Shown piece after piece: positions 1 to 10,700 of a stretch of 64,000 nucleotides of DNA; the stretch's first letter is position 1; the number at the start of each line of letters is the position of its first letter. The position numbers and the translations under genes are program-made. The stretch spans positions 7,254,001 through 7,318,000 of the forward strand of contig CM082596.2 of the NCBI GenBank assembly GCA_040954595.2, in the 5' to 3' direction. The notes below the pieces were generated by a model. The model was not told the DNA's origin, did no database searches, and saw nothing but the letters and a program-made list of their open reading frames with translations. The DNA comes from Balanoglossus misakiensis. Taxonomy: Eukaryota > Hemichordata.

Positions 1-259
1 GTTCGGCCTTTAAACGTTATAAAAAATGTCGATAAATGGTGATGACCTTTGACACAGATTACGATAGCCAACTGATAAAATAATTGATATATTGTCAGAT
101 TTGTAATAGATTAAAATCATGGTGTAAAGGCTCCTTAACTTCATACAAGATGGCATGGTCATATTCATGACACTTGTTATTGTAAAATATATGGAGAACA
201 TCATTCATTCATTGGCTAGCTCGGGGGTGCATAATGTGGTGTTGTTTTTTTAATTTCCA

Positions 260-436
260 GCTATTGGCATAGTGGTGTGTATCAGTTTCTTGTGATTGAA
301 AGGGAGCTTAATCAGAGTTTTCCTGAAACAAGGCAATAATATCTTTGATAATTTACCAGTCCAGTTTTATACCATACCCCGCATTACGGTCACAAGTTCA
401 ACAATGGAAGGTCATACGAGTCTCGCAAGCTACGAA
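260..436 (+). other. candidate 5' exon of the TJAP1/BEGAIN-like gene
   Basis: An AG acceptor follows a pyrimidine tract (about 250-259) and a good donor (GTAAGT) lies at 437. Inside is an ATG at about 403 in a favourable context (A at -3, G at +4) that would encode MEGHTSLASYEKCV and end in phase 0. The first clear coding exon of the gene, at 1511, needs a phase-2 donor, so these two exons cannot be joined directly in that frame. At least one more exon, or a different reading, would be required. It may be a 5' untranslated exon or a chance pair of splice-like sites. Confidence 0.2.
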
Positions 437-680
437 AAATGTGTGGTAAGTTCATATATTTCTTATAGTCATATATATTCTCTATTGGTGGGTCAGTTAA
501 CCCTTTCACCCCCAGTTCCCTCTTTAGAGGTCCAACTTCATCATAGAATACAATGGGTTTGGACTGAACCATGGTGGTGAAAGGGTTAAATGTCTTGCAG
601 AGGAAATTACCCTGTGGAAGATGTTCTGATCTCATAGCCGGGGAGTGCGGTTTTGCTTTGATTACTTACAATAACAGATA

Positions 681-860
681 TACAGTAAAACTCCAATTAT
701 CCGAACTCCAATTATCCAAATTGTTTGGTTATCCGAACTGCTGTCATGTCTCCCAAACAGTTCTATTGTATAGGATTGTTATCCGAATAACCGAACTGTC
801 TGCATATCCGAACAAAATCAATGCCCCCCTGTCAGTTCCGATAATTGGAGTTTTACTGTA
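681..860. mobile_element. pogo/Tigger-like MITE with terminal inverted repeats
   Basis: The segment begins TACAGTAAAACTCCAATTAT and ends with its near-perfect inverse (ATAATTGGAGTTTTACTGTA). That gives a TIR of about 22 bp bounded by TA on both sides, as expected for a TA target-site duplication. The interior repeats the word TTATCCGAA several times. There is no coding capacity in about 176 bp, so it is a non-autonomous element. CAGT-starting TIRs with TATCCGAA are typical of Tc1/mariner-superfamily pogo/Tigger elements; the family name is inferred from that. Confidence 0.75.
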
Positions 861-1510
861 GTCGAATATGGGCAGTTGAGTTAAGTGACACTTATGGTAT
901 ATATCCTGTCGTCACATGTAGTGTATACATAGATCACATAATCGCAGCCTTGGACAGCTATGATGACACAGAGTATTCTACTGAACTTTCCACTCACTGC
1001 GCTTGTGAAAGTACAGCTGCAGACTATACTGCGTCTCTCATGAAAATAAGTGCTCTATGGCGCAAATCGCACGCAGAATTCATGGAGTTCTGTCATATTA
1101 TGGCATTTCAGCAACAGCACAGTTTGTTTTGCTTGGTACAATCAATAGTGCATCAGCTCAAAATTTAGATTTTAATGCCAAGAGTTTTGCCCCACACCCG
1201 TGAAAAGCTGAAAGAAAATCTTAGGTCTGGCCTCTGATGGTGTTAAAACTGCCCGGCAACAGTGGCCACACCCATAGCAACGGAGTGTTTCAGGGAAATG
1301 GACAAGATGGTCATTTATTTGAGAGATTGAAACGGTCGCTTAGCGATGACCTCTGAAGTGTTGAGAAACCGACAGACCCTCGCTTAGAACAACAGCAGAT
1401 GGTCAGTGTGTACGTTTCATTCGAGAGAGACGTGATTTCCTGTCTATTAAGCGTACATCATTAAAAATGGATGTTGGTTTCCTTTATTTTGAGTAGCTGT
1501 GTGGGTGCAG
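861..1510. other. noncoding stretch before first secure exon
   Basis: No conserved coding exon, RNA gene or clear repeat was seen. An ORF at 845-1168 has no recognisable domain. The stretch is probably intron of the TJAP1/BEGAIN-like gene. Confidence 0.4.
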
Positions 1511-4500
1511 CAAGGATCAGTACGAAGAGCTGAAGAAGAGGGTGGCCGACAGCAAGAACAGAATTACCATGATGGAGACGGACTACCTACAGAGCACATT
1601 GCGGGCGGAGAATGATTTGGCAAACTGCAAAGAGGAACTCCGGCTGATGAGGGAAAAATACGCAAGGTGATTTTCTCGAGATCGATTACATTGTTTTCGA
1701 TAAAGCCCCACAAGGTGCCACTTTGACATATTGTTTTGATGATAAAATTCCTCAATCTCATCCTTGGCCAATGGATGACACGATTTGGACATTGTGAAGA
1801 TTTTTATTGTGCACATGCTCACACATGCCGCAATAATTGTATACTCGTGCAAAAGGGATACTGAATGAATGAGTGTGACACCTGTGTCGTTTGTGGTCTC
1901 AGAATCAAACACACTCTGAAGGCTTCCCCCTGTTGATGTCATCCTAAATGGAACGTTTATGGTGACCGTGTCCTTGATACTAAGTCTTTATTTTTTCCAT
2001 GCAGGTTAGATGAAAGCCACAACACCTTACAGAGGACAAACCAAGAATTGGAAGATAAAGTACTTCAAGTGGTAAGTAGATTCCCCAAGGACACTTTCAC
2101 AATTTACACCTGGTCACTGCCTGTACATTGCCACTCTTGTAGCCCCTTCTAGCTGAAGCTCGACTTCATCAAAAGTGATTTGTCTTCCTAAAACAAGAAT
2201 GTACTTCTGTGTATTACACGTAGGCATCCAAATTTGAAAAAGAGAAACAGTTTCTCGGCAAAGAGATGATGACGCTGACATCAAGACTGGTGGATTTGAG
2301 ATGCAAACTGAATATCAAAGAAGAGGATAATGTAAGTTAAAATTCATGTATGGGTTCACCCTAGTGCTACTGGGTGTCATACCTGTGTGGAGTGGCAAGT
2401 CCCTGAAAATACGTATTTGCCACTTTTTCTTCTTAAACGTATTTTGACTGTCTTGGCATGGCTCTTATACGTAATGCTTCCAACTACACTGTCTAACCAC
2501 TGTCGCATACAAAACAGAGATGTGCATTTTCTAAATGTGAATTTTTCTGAACCTACTGAACTCAAAACGTTCACATAGTGTAATATCTCTCTGTGACTAG
2601 TCTCACAGTGATTGTGTGTTTTTAACTCATCAGCTGATCAGCCACGTTTTCAGGAACACCTGTAGCCTTACACTACAGTGATGATACAATTGAGATCGTA
2701 CAATAGATGTGCGTGGCAATTGTCTCGGGTATTTGTCTCTTGCTTTTCAACCACAAACAAAGCTTTAGACCGTTTATGTTAATCATCCCTTCAACATTGG
2801 CTGTTTTTTTCTGTGAGAGGCATTGATAGAATTCAAATTAATGTTGTTGTTTTCCGGAGACTAGCTTGTGTAGCGCACAGATCAAAGGCTTCTGTGAGTT
2901 TCCCAGTGGCCTAGTAAACCTGTGCGTTTTTTGTGCAGAAGCACTGACCTCGCCCATTGTTCTGGTAGTATTTGGTGTGACAAAATCTTTCTAGGAAAAA
3001 CAGGGTGATAACCTTCAGAGGAACAAGACATTGATACCTTTGAATAATTTTCTTCAAGTATTACCTTTCCTCACCATCCCTAAAATCTCAAGTGGTCTAA
3101 AATGCTATTGTACTACAAGGTAAACTATGTAAATTTTTAGCTCCGATTTATGTTCATGTACCTGTATGTATACCTGTGGGAGATTGTGGTGTCAGTCAGT
3201 GTCTGTTGTCTGTCCCCGTCTTTCTGCCAAAAGTTTCAGACATATTCTCATGTTATACCCATGTACAGGATGTGGGTTTGAGGTGCATCAACTGGTCAAT
3301 TATTAGTCAGTATTCTTGTTTTTTTTTTTTTTGACAGATACGATTGAAGAAAGACTGCGAATTGGCCGTTCAGCTTCTGCAGTGTGCCCCCTCGTCCAAT
3401 TTTCTAACACATAAAGTCAGCAGTGTAAGTAAACTATATATGTTACTAAAACTACAGCTAAGTTCTCACTTCAGACATTGGTGGTCTTTCATACATTTGG
3501 GAGATTCCTTAGCTTATGTCCACGTTTGGAGGAGTCGCTCTCAACCGTTGAAGTGATTGGATATAGGTCAAAAGGCAGTTATCACTAAAATACTGGTCAT
3601 TAAAATGTTTTGTAAAAAAAATTTAAACCCGCTGTTTAGCATCTGATGAATGCAATTTTCTGTGTGTCATGCAAATGCTGTGAAATTGACAGAAACAGTT
3701 ATCCCAGGATATCATTCAATTAGTTTTAGATGTTAATCAAAGCACAAGTGTCACTTAAATTCCTATTTTCTGTCATACAAAATAAACACATCAGTGGATT
3801 GTATGTACTAAATACTGTAAAACACTTTATTTTCGCGAGTTGAAATTTTCGCGATATCGAGAGAGGCCACTGTTTCGCGAGTATTAATTTTCGCGTTCTC
3901 TTATTTCCTTCTCTGCATCGTTATCTTCAAAAAAATTTATGTGACTTTTTATTTTCACGCTATTTTGGCTCTCGCGTATTTCGTGTAAATTTATTGCTCG
4001 CGAAACTTGCGTGTTTCGCATAAATTTATTGCTCGCGAAATTAAAGTGTTTTACAGTATTATAGCACTATTTCCAAGACATAAGAAGTAAGTAGGAACGT
4101 GACTTGAGAAAATGTTCTCTCCTTTCAGCTGCCTCATGACCTCCAGTACCGAGTGCACAAGGTCATGGCGGAGGAGTTCAACGCCCAGAAGGAGATCGAC
4201 GAGGAAACGCAGCTGTACTCGCCGAACGATGAGCAGAACCCGAACCTGGCCGGTCGCATCTACGACCGAGTGTCCACGGCCGTCATCACGAAAGCCATGC
4301 GGATGCGCGAGGAGGAGGAGAACCGGGAGCAGGAGATGACGCCCGTGAAGACGTACGACACGAAGGAGAGAGGCACGCAGACGATACAGCCGTTCCAAGG
4401 GTCCCTCTCGGCGAAGACTAAAAAGAACATCGCCAACGGGTTCAGGGATGAAGGGACGCAGATCGAGCTCGGGAGAGAGAGTTTGGAGAATCTCACAGGC

Positions 4501-5109
4501 GGGAAGGATTCGGATAAAACCGATTCCAGTGAAGCGTTAGTTCCCAACTTAATGGACGTCGAAACGGCGGATCTTATCGATTTTTCTCAGCCGCCACCGG
4601 TCAGTATTAGTGAGGAAAGCAACGGGGGTGACCAGCCGGCCAAGACTGCGGGCGGCGATCCGTTCGACGACGCGGGGAGTTCCGCGATGCTGTCGTCCGA
4701 CGGCTCGACCGGCGGTTCCTCGCGGAGGTCCAGCTGCGACAGCTACGGCGACGCCGACCACGTGAACTCGCGGTCCAAGTCGCAGCAGCAGGAGGAGCAC
4801 CGCAAGACCGGCAATAACGCGTCGCTGCAGCGCAAGGGCAGCAGCCACAGCAGTCGGGAGATCGAGTACGGACCCGATTTGAAGCAGCTCGCCGCCCCTC
4901 CTGCCAACACGACCCACCCGCAGCAGTTCAAATTCCCCGCCAAGCGCGGCGTCGGCGCCAGCCAACAATTCGGGAAAAACCGCGGCCCGGTAAAACCCGG
5001 CATGAAGGCATCGCATAACTACGGACACGTGGGACGACCCCATCCTCCCAAAACAACTCCGCCCCAGTCGCCGGCAAACCCCTCGGAAATAACGCACACC
5101 GATGTTTAA
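1511..5109 (+). CDS. TJAP1/BEGAIN-like coiled-coil scaffold protein (5' incomplete)
   Basis: Five coding exons: 1511-1666, 2005-2071, 2224-2331, 3338-3424 and 4129-5109 (stop at 5107). All have AG/GT borders, and the phases agree (2, 0, 0, 0), giving 465 residues. Residues 1-140 form a coiled coil with the family signatures LQRTNQELEDK and KKDCELAVQLLQC...HKVSSLPHDLQ. These match the conserved N-terminal regions of vertebrate TJAP1 (tight-junction/Golgi-associated) and BEGAIN (postsynaptic, PSD-95-binding). I recognise the family from those blocks but cannot say which paralogue; it may be the pre-duplication form. The rest is low-complexity, Ser-, Gln- and Glu-rich, and probably disordered. 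It contains two GTQ words (RGTQT, EGTQI) resembling dynein light chain LC8 ligands. The C-terminus, HTDV, fits a class I PDZ ligand. The N-terminal exon(s), about 30-50 residues by comparison with TJAP1, are missing or lie before 1511. Confidence 0.85.
3811..4060. mobile_element. MITE with ~28-bp TIRs in the last intron of the TJAP1/BEGAIN-like gene
   Basis: The left end reads AATACTGTAAAACACTTTAT followed by TTTCGCGAG. The right end is the inverse (CTCGCGAAATTAAAGTGTTT then TACAGTATT). The interior is rich in the word TTTCGCG in both orientations. At about 248 bp with no coding potential, it is a non-autonomous DNA element ending some 70 bp before the acceptor of the terminal coding exon. 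Confidence 0.75.
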
Positions 5110-7030
5110 CGACACGACCACATATCAACAGAATCGTGATGCAAGCTATAAGAACAATTTGTAAATTTTCCAACGTCAAGCAATTTTCTACTTTCGTATT
5201 CAGCAATTCTTGGAATTGAACAATTTTCGTTGTCTAAAATATTTGAAAATAATCTCTACAAGAGCTGTGGGTTGTGTCGTATGTGATTTTGAAGTCTCGG
5301 ATTTACAATTCATGAAACTGGCATTTTCAGAGATATTTGTCTGCTGTAAATTTGCTTATAGATCTCTTCATTTTCTTTAGATTATGCATGGCTTTCATAG
5401 TATACTTCCTCAAACAATATTTTTTTTAGAATTTAGATAAAAATAGAATGAATTGTCTCCTGTCAATAGGGGGACATATATGTATTTTTCATCTCAGGAA
5501 ATATTTTTAGAATGCGGTACATATCATGTGGCATATTACTTGCTAGATGTCATTGTGCAGCTTATAAGTGATTCAGAAATTTACATCACTCGCCATTAGT
5601 CGTAGAAATGTTCGTTTTTTGTTTATCCATACTGAATGTTGTAAGGGAACAGTATTAACATAAGCTCATCTGTTTGTCTTGTGGTAGAGACTAAGAAGCA
5701 GCCATTTTTAATTCGGGAAGAATACAGAAGTTGGTCGTTTGCTTCTGTTTTATATTGTTTTGTTTAAAAGACACAATAATTGTAACTTATGCATTTTCCC
5801 AATATTTTGGATTCTATAATTAATGTCTATTTCAGTTTCTTGTTCTCTTCCTCACAGAATGCTGTATTCTGCAACCATGGCTGTTCCAAATTGAAGTATG
5901 TAACATACAAAACAGACACAAAGAGTTGAAAATAAACCATTCCATTAAAAAACATGCAAATGTTAAGTGTTTTTTTTTTAATCTGGTAATCATCAAACAA
6001 AAGTTCAAAACTGTTGGTGAAGTTGGTCCTTTTTTTCTGTACTTTTATTTGCATGCATTAAAAGCACTTTCTGTTTTTGTTATTCCATCAAATCCCTGAT
6101 TGTCTGTCTCCTGCTTATTCGAATCATTACTTTGCTATTTCCTTTTGGCAGGCCATGAATGGTCAGTCTGTCCAGGCAAAATTTGTTTATCAATAGAAGC
6201 ACTACTGATTATGCGTAATGTCCAAAGCCAGTCCTTTCTGGAGTGGTGGTTGCAGTCACATTTTCCATGTCCCAATTTTTTCTGACTTTCCCAGTGAAAA
6301 ACTCATTTTTACCTTCCCAATTTTCCACACATGTATTTGCTGTTTGCTGAGGATGTCACCACAATTTAGTTGAGGTAAGTCATGGCTCTGTTTTTTCTCT
6401 GTAAACAGAATAATGTCTGGCAGAAGTTTTCTGGAAACATTTTTTGCAAGTACTTGCACATGGAAGGGGGGGGGGGGGGCTTTCACTCAGGCTGTAGTGT
6501 TATTTTGCATCAATGGCTAAACCCCTTGTCCAACTTTGTCATCAAGTTCAAACCTTGCTTGTTTGTATTTCTAAATTCCCAAATGCAACTTGTGAGAATT
6601 TATTTCTGTCATTTTGGAGGTGTTTTTTGTTGGTCTGAAAGTTTCTGTACTGGTACATGGGGGCGCTTTCACTCAAGCATGGAGGTATACTGTAGTCATT
6701 CACAACAATTTTTTCAAGTGTCCCTCTTTCAAGTGTCCCTCTTCCCTTGTATTTTAGAAAAACTATTTATTTACCCTATACTTACCCTTACTAATACTTA
6801 CTCTTATACTTACTTTCAGGTCATCCGGACTTAGACATCAGCTGGACAAACTGGCATCCAACGACAGCTCCTATAGAAAGACCTAAAACAACAAGTGAAT
6901 ACAAGTTGAATTTCAATACTCTGGTTTTGTCATGATTTTATAGATGAAATAAAACTGTATAAATAAAATAAATCACTTTCTTTAGTTTCATATTTTGAGT
7001 GAATATAAGTAGTCAAATTTTAATTTTTTT
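5110..7030. other. 3' untranslated and intergenic DNA after the TJAP1/BEGAIN-like gene
   Basis: AT-rich noncoding DNA. Possible polyadenylation signals AATAAA occur at 5931 and 6948. A G13 run lies near 6467-6479. The ORFs at 6100-6285 and 6382-6834 have no recognisable domain. The first 800 bases are probably the 3' UTR. Confidence 0.45.
6820..6935 (+). other. possible alternative last exon or 3' UTR exon
   Basis: A good acceptor (pyrimidines then TTTCAG) at 6814-6819 is followed by a short open frame and an AATAAA at 6948. This is the layout of a terminal exon. Depending on phase, it would encode about 22 residues ending SSYRKT or about 37 residues ending TLVLS. Neither is recognisable. 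It could be an alternative 3' end of the upstream gene or chance. Confidence 0.2.
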
Positions 7031-7236
7031 AGGTTTTACTCTACACTTGTATTAAAAAAACTTAGACAATTTTTCGGGACTTACTCTAAACTGGCATTAA
7101 AAAAAACTTAGAATATTTTTCGGGACTTACTCTATACTGGCATTAAAAAAACTTAGAATATTTTTCGGGACTTTATACTGGCATTAAATAAAATAATTTT
7201 TCGGGACTTACTCTACACTGGCATTAAAAAAACTTA
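7031..7236 (+). repeat. 46-bp minisatellite abutting the 88-bp satellite
   Basis: About four to five imperfect copies of a unit of roughly 46 bp containing TTCGGGACTTACTCTA, CTGGCATTAAAAAA and CTTAG. One copy is shortened (near 7170). The last copy runs directly into the first satellite unit (CTTAG then CTATAACCC). Confidence 0.85.
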
Positions 7237-7797
7237 GCTATAACCCATGGTTTTTATCAAAAAATGACCAAATTTTGAAATTTCGCGGAGTCGAAAAATT
7301 GACATTTCTGGATGATTTTCATGAGCTATAACCCATGGTTTTTATCAAAAAATGACCAAATTTTGAAATTTCGCGGAGTCGAAAAATTGACATTTCTGGA
7401 TGATTTTCATGAGCTATAACCCATGGTTTTTATCAAAAAATAACCAAATTTTGAAATTTCCCGAAGTCGAAAAATTGACATTTCTGGATGATTTTCATGA
7501 GCTATAACCCATGGTTTTTATCAAAAAATGACCAAATTTTGAAATTTCCCGAAGTCGAAAAATTGACATTTCTGGATGATTTTCATGAGCTATAACCCAT
7601 GGTTTTTATCAAAAAATGACCAAATTTTGAAATTTCGCGAAGTCGAAAAATTGACATTTCTGGATGATTTTCATGAGCTATAACCCATGGTTTTTATCAA
7701 AAAATGACCAAATTTTGAAATTTCCCGAAGTCGAAAAATTTACATTTCTGGATGATTTTCATGAGCTATAACCCATGGTTTTTATCAAAAATGACCA
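7236..7797 (-). repeat. inverted left block of the 88-bp satellite (about 6.4 units)
   Basis: Six-plus 88-bp units in the opposite orientation to the main array (core GAGCTATAACCCATGG then TTTTTATCAAAAAATGACC). They differ from the main array consensus (GACATTTCTGGATGATTTTC where the inverse of the main unit has GAGGTTTCTGGACGATTTTC), so this is a distinct subfamily. The block meets the main array head-to-head near 7797, inside the GGTTTTTATCAAAAATGACC segment. Confidence 0.93.
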
Positions 7798-10700
7798 AAA
7801 AAACCATGGGTTATAGCCCATGAAAATCGTCCAGAAACCTCAATTTTTCGACTTCGCGAATTTTCAAAATCTGGTCATTTTTTGATAAAAACCATGGGTT
7901 ATAGCCCATGAAAATCGTCCAGAAACCTCAATTTTTCGACTTCGCGAATTTTCAAAATCTGGTCATTTTTTGATAAAAACCATGGGTTATAGCCCATGAA
8001 AATCGACCAGAAACCTTAATTTTTCGACTTCGCGAATTTTCAAAATCTGGTCATTTTTTGATAAAAACCATGGGTTATAGCCCATGAAAATCGTCCAGAA
8101 ACCTCAATTTTTCGACTTCGCGAATTTTCAAAATCTGGTCATTTTTTGATAAAAACCATGGGTTATAGCCCATGAAAATCGACCAGAAACCTTAATTTTT
8201 CGACTTCGCGAATTTTCAAAATCTGGTCATTTTTTGATAAAAACCATGGGTTGTAGCCCATGAAAATCGTCCAGAAACCTCAATTATTCGACTTCGCGAA
8301 TTTTCAAAATCTGGTCATTTTTTGATAAAAACCATGGGTTATAGCCCATGAAAATCGTCCAGAAACCTCAATTTTTCGACTTCGCGAATTTTCAAAATCT
8401 GGTCATTTTTTGATAAAAACCATGGGTTATAGCCCATGAAAATCGTCCAGAAACCTCAATTTTTCGACTTCGCGAATTTTCAAAATCTGGTCATTTTTTG
8501 ATAAAAACCATGGGTTATAGCCCATGAAAATCGTCCAGAAACCTCAATTTTTCGACTTCGCGAATTTTCAAAATCTGGTCATTTTTTGATAAAAACCATG
8601 GGTTATAGCCCATGAAAATCGACCAGAAACCTTAATTTTTCGACTTCGCGAATTTTCAAAATCTGGTCATTTTTTGATAAAAACCATGGGTTATAGCCCA
8701 TGAAAATCGTCCAGAAACCTCAATTATTCGACTTCGCGAATTTTCAAAATCTGGTCATTTTTTGATAAAAACCATGGGTTATAGCCCATGAAAATCGTCC
8801 AGAAACCTCAATTTTTCGACTTCGCGAATTTTCAAAATCTGGTCATTTTTTGATAAAAACCATGGGTTATAGCCCATGAAAATCGTCCAGAAACCTCAAT
8901 TTTTCGACTTCGCGAATTTTCAAAATCTGGTCATTTTTTGATAAAAACCATGGGTTATAGCCCATGAAAATCGACCAGAAACCTCAATTTTTCGACTTCG
9001 CGAATTTTCAAAATCTGGTCATTTTTTGATAAAAACCATGGGTTATAGCCCATGAAAATCGACCAGAAACCTCAATTTTTCGACTTCGCGAATTTTCAAA
9101 ATCTGGTCATTTTTTGATAAAAACCATGGGTTATAGCCCATGAAAATCGACCAGAAACCTCAATTTTTCGACTTCGCGAATTTTCAAAATCTGGTCATTT
9201 TTTGATAAAAACCATGGGTTATAGCCCATGAAAATCGACCAGAAACCTCAATTTTTCGACTTCGCGAATTTTCAAAATCTGGTCATTTTTTGATAAAAAC
9301 CATGGGTTATAGCCCATGAAAATCGTCCAGAAACCTCAATTTTTCGACTTCGCGAATTTTCAAAATCTGGTGATTTTTTGATAAAAACCATGGGTTATAG
9401 CCCATGAAAATCGTCCAGAAACCTCAATTTTTCGACTTCGCGAATTTTCAAAATCTGGTCATTTTTTGATAAAAACCATGGGTTATAGCCCATGAAAATC
9501 GTCCAGAAACCTCAATTTTTCGACTTCGCGAATTTTCAAAATCTGGTCATTTTTTGATAAAAACCATGGGTTATAGCCCATGAAAATCGTCCAGAAACCT
9601 CAATTTTTCGACTTCGCGAATTTTCAAAATCTGGTCATTTTTTGATAAAAACCATGGGTTATAGCCCATGAAAATAGACCAGAAACCTCAATTTTTCGAC
9701 TTCGCGAATTTTCAAAATCTGGTCATTTTTTGATAAAAACCATGGGTTATAGCCCATGAAAATCGTCCAGAAACCTCAATTTTTCGACTTCGCGAATTTT
9801 CAAAATCTGGTCATTTTTTGATAAAAACCATGGGTTATAGCCCATGAAAATCGTCCAGAAACCTCAATTTTTCGACTTCGCGAATTTTCAAAATCTGGTC
9901 ATTTTTTGATAAAAACCATGGGTTATAGCCCATGAAAATCGTCCAGAAACCTCAATTTTTCGACTTCGCGAATTTTCAAAATCTGGTCATTTTTGATAAA
10001 AACCATGGGTTATAGCCCATGAAAATCGACCAGAAACCTCAATTTTTCGACTTCGCGAATTTTCAAAATCTGGTCATTTTTTGATAAAAACCATGGGTTA
10101 TAGCCCATGAAAATCGTCCAGAAACCTCAATTTTTCGACTTCGCGAATTTTCAAAATCTGGTCATTTTTTGATAAAAACCATGGGTTATAGCCCATGAAA
10201 ATCGTCCAGAAACCTCAATTTTTCGACTTCGCGAATTTTCAAAATCTGGTCATTTTTTGATAAAAACCATGGGTTATAGCCCATGAAATTCGTCCAGAAA
10301 CCTCAATTTTTCGACTTCGCGAATTTTCAAAATCTGGTCATTTTTTGATAAATACCATGGGTTATAGCCCATGAAAATCGTCCAGAAACCTCAATTTTTC
10401 GACTTCGCGAATTTTCAAAATCTGGTCATTTTTTGATAAATACCATGGGTTATAGCCCATGAAAATCGTCCAGAAACCTCAATTTTTCGACTTCGCGAAT
10501 TTTCAAAATCTGGTCATTTTTTGATAAAAACCATGGGTTATAGCCCATGAAAATCGTCCAGAAACCTCAATTTTTCGACTTCGCGAATTTTCAAAATCTG
10601 GTCATTTTTTGATAAAAACCATGGATTATAGCCCATGAAAATCGTCCAGAAACCTCAATTTTTCGACTTCGCGAATTTTCAAAATCTGGTCATTTTTTGA

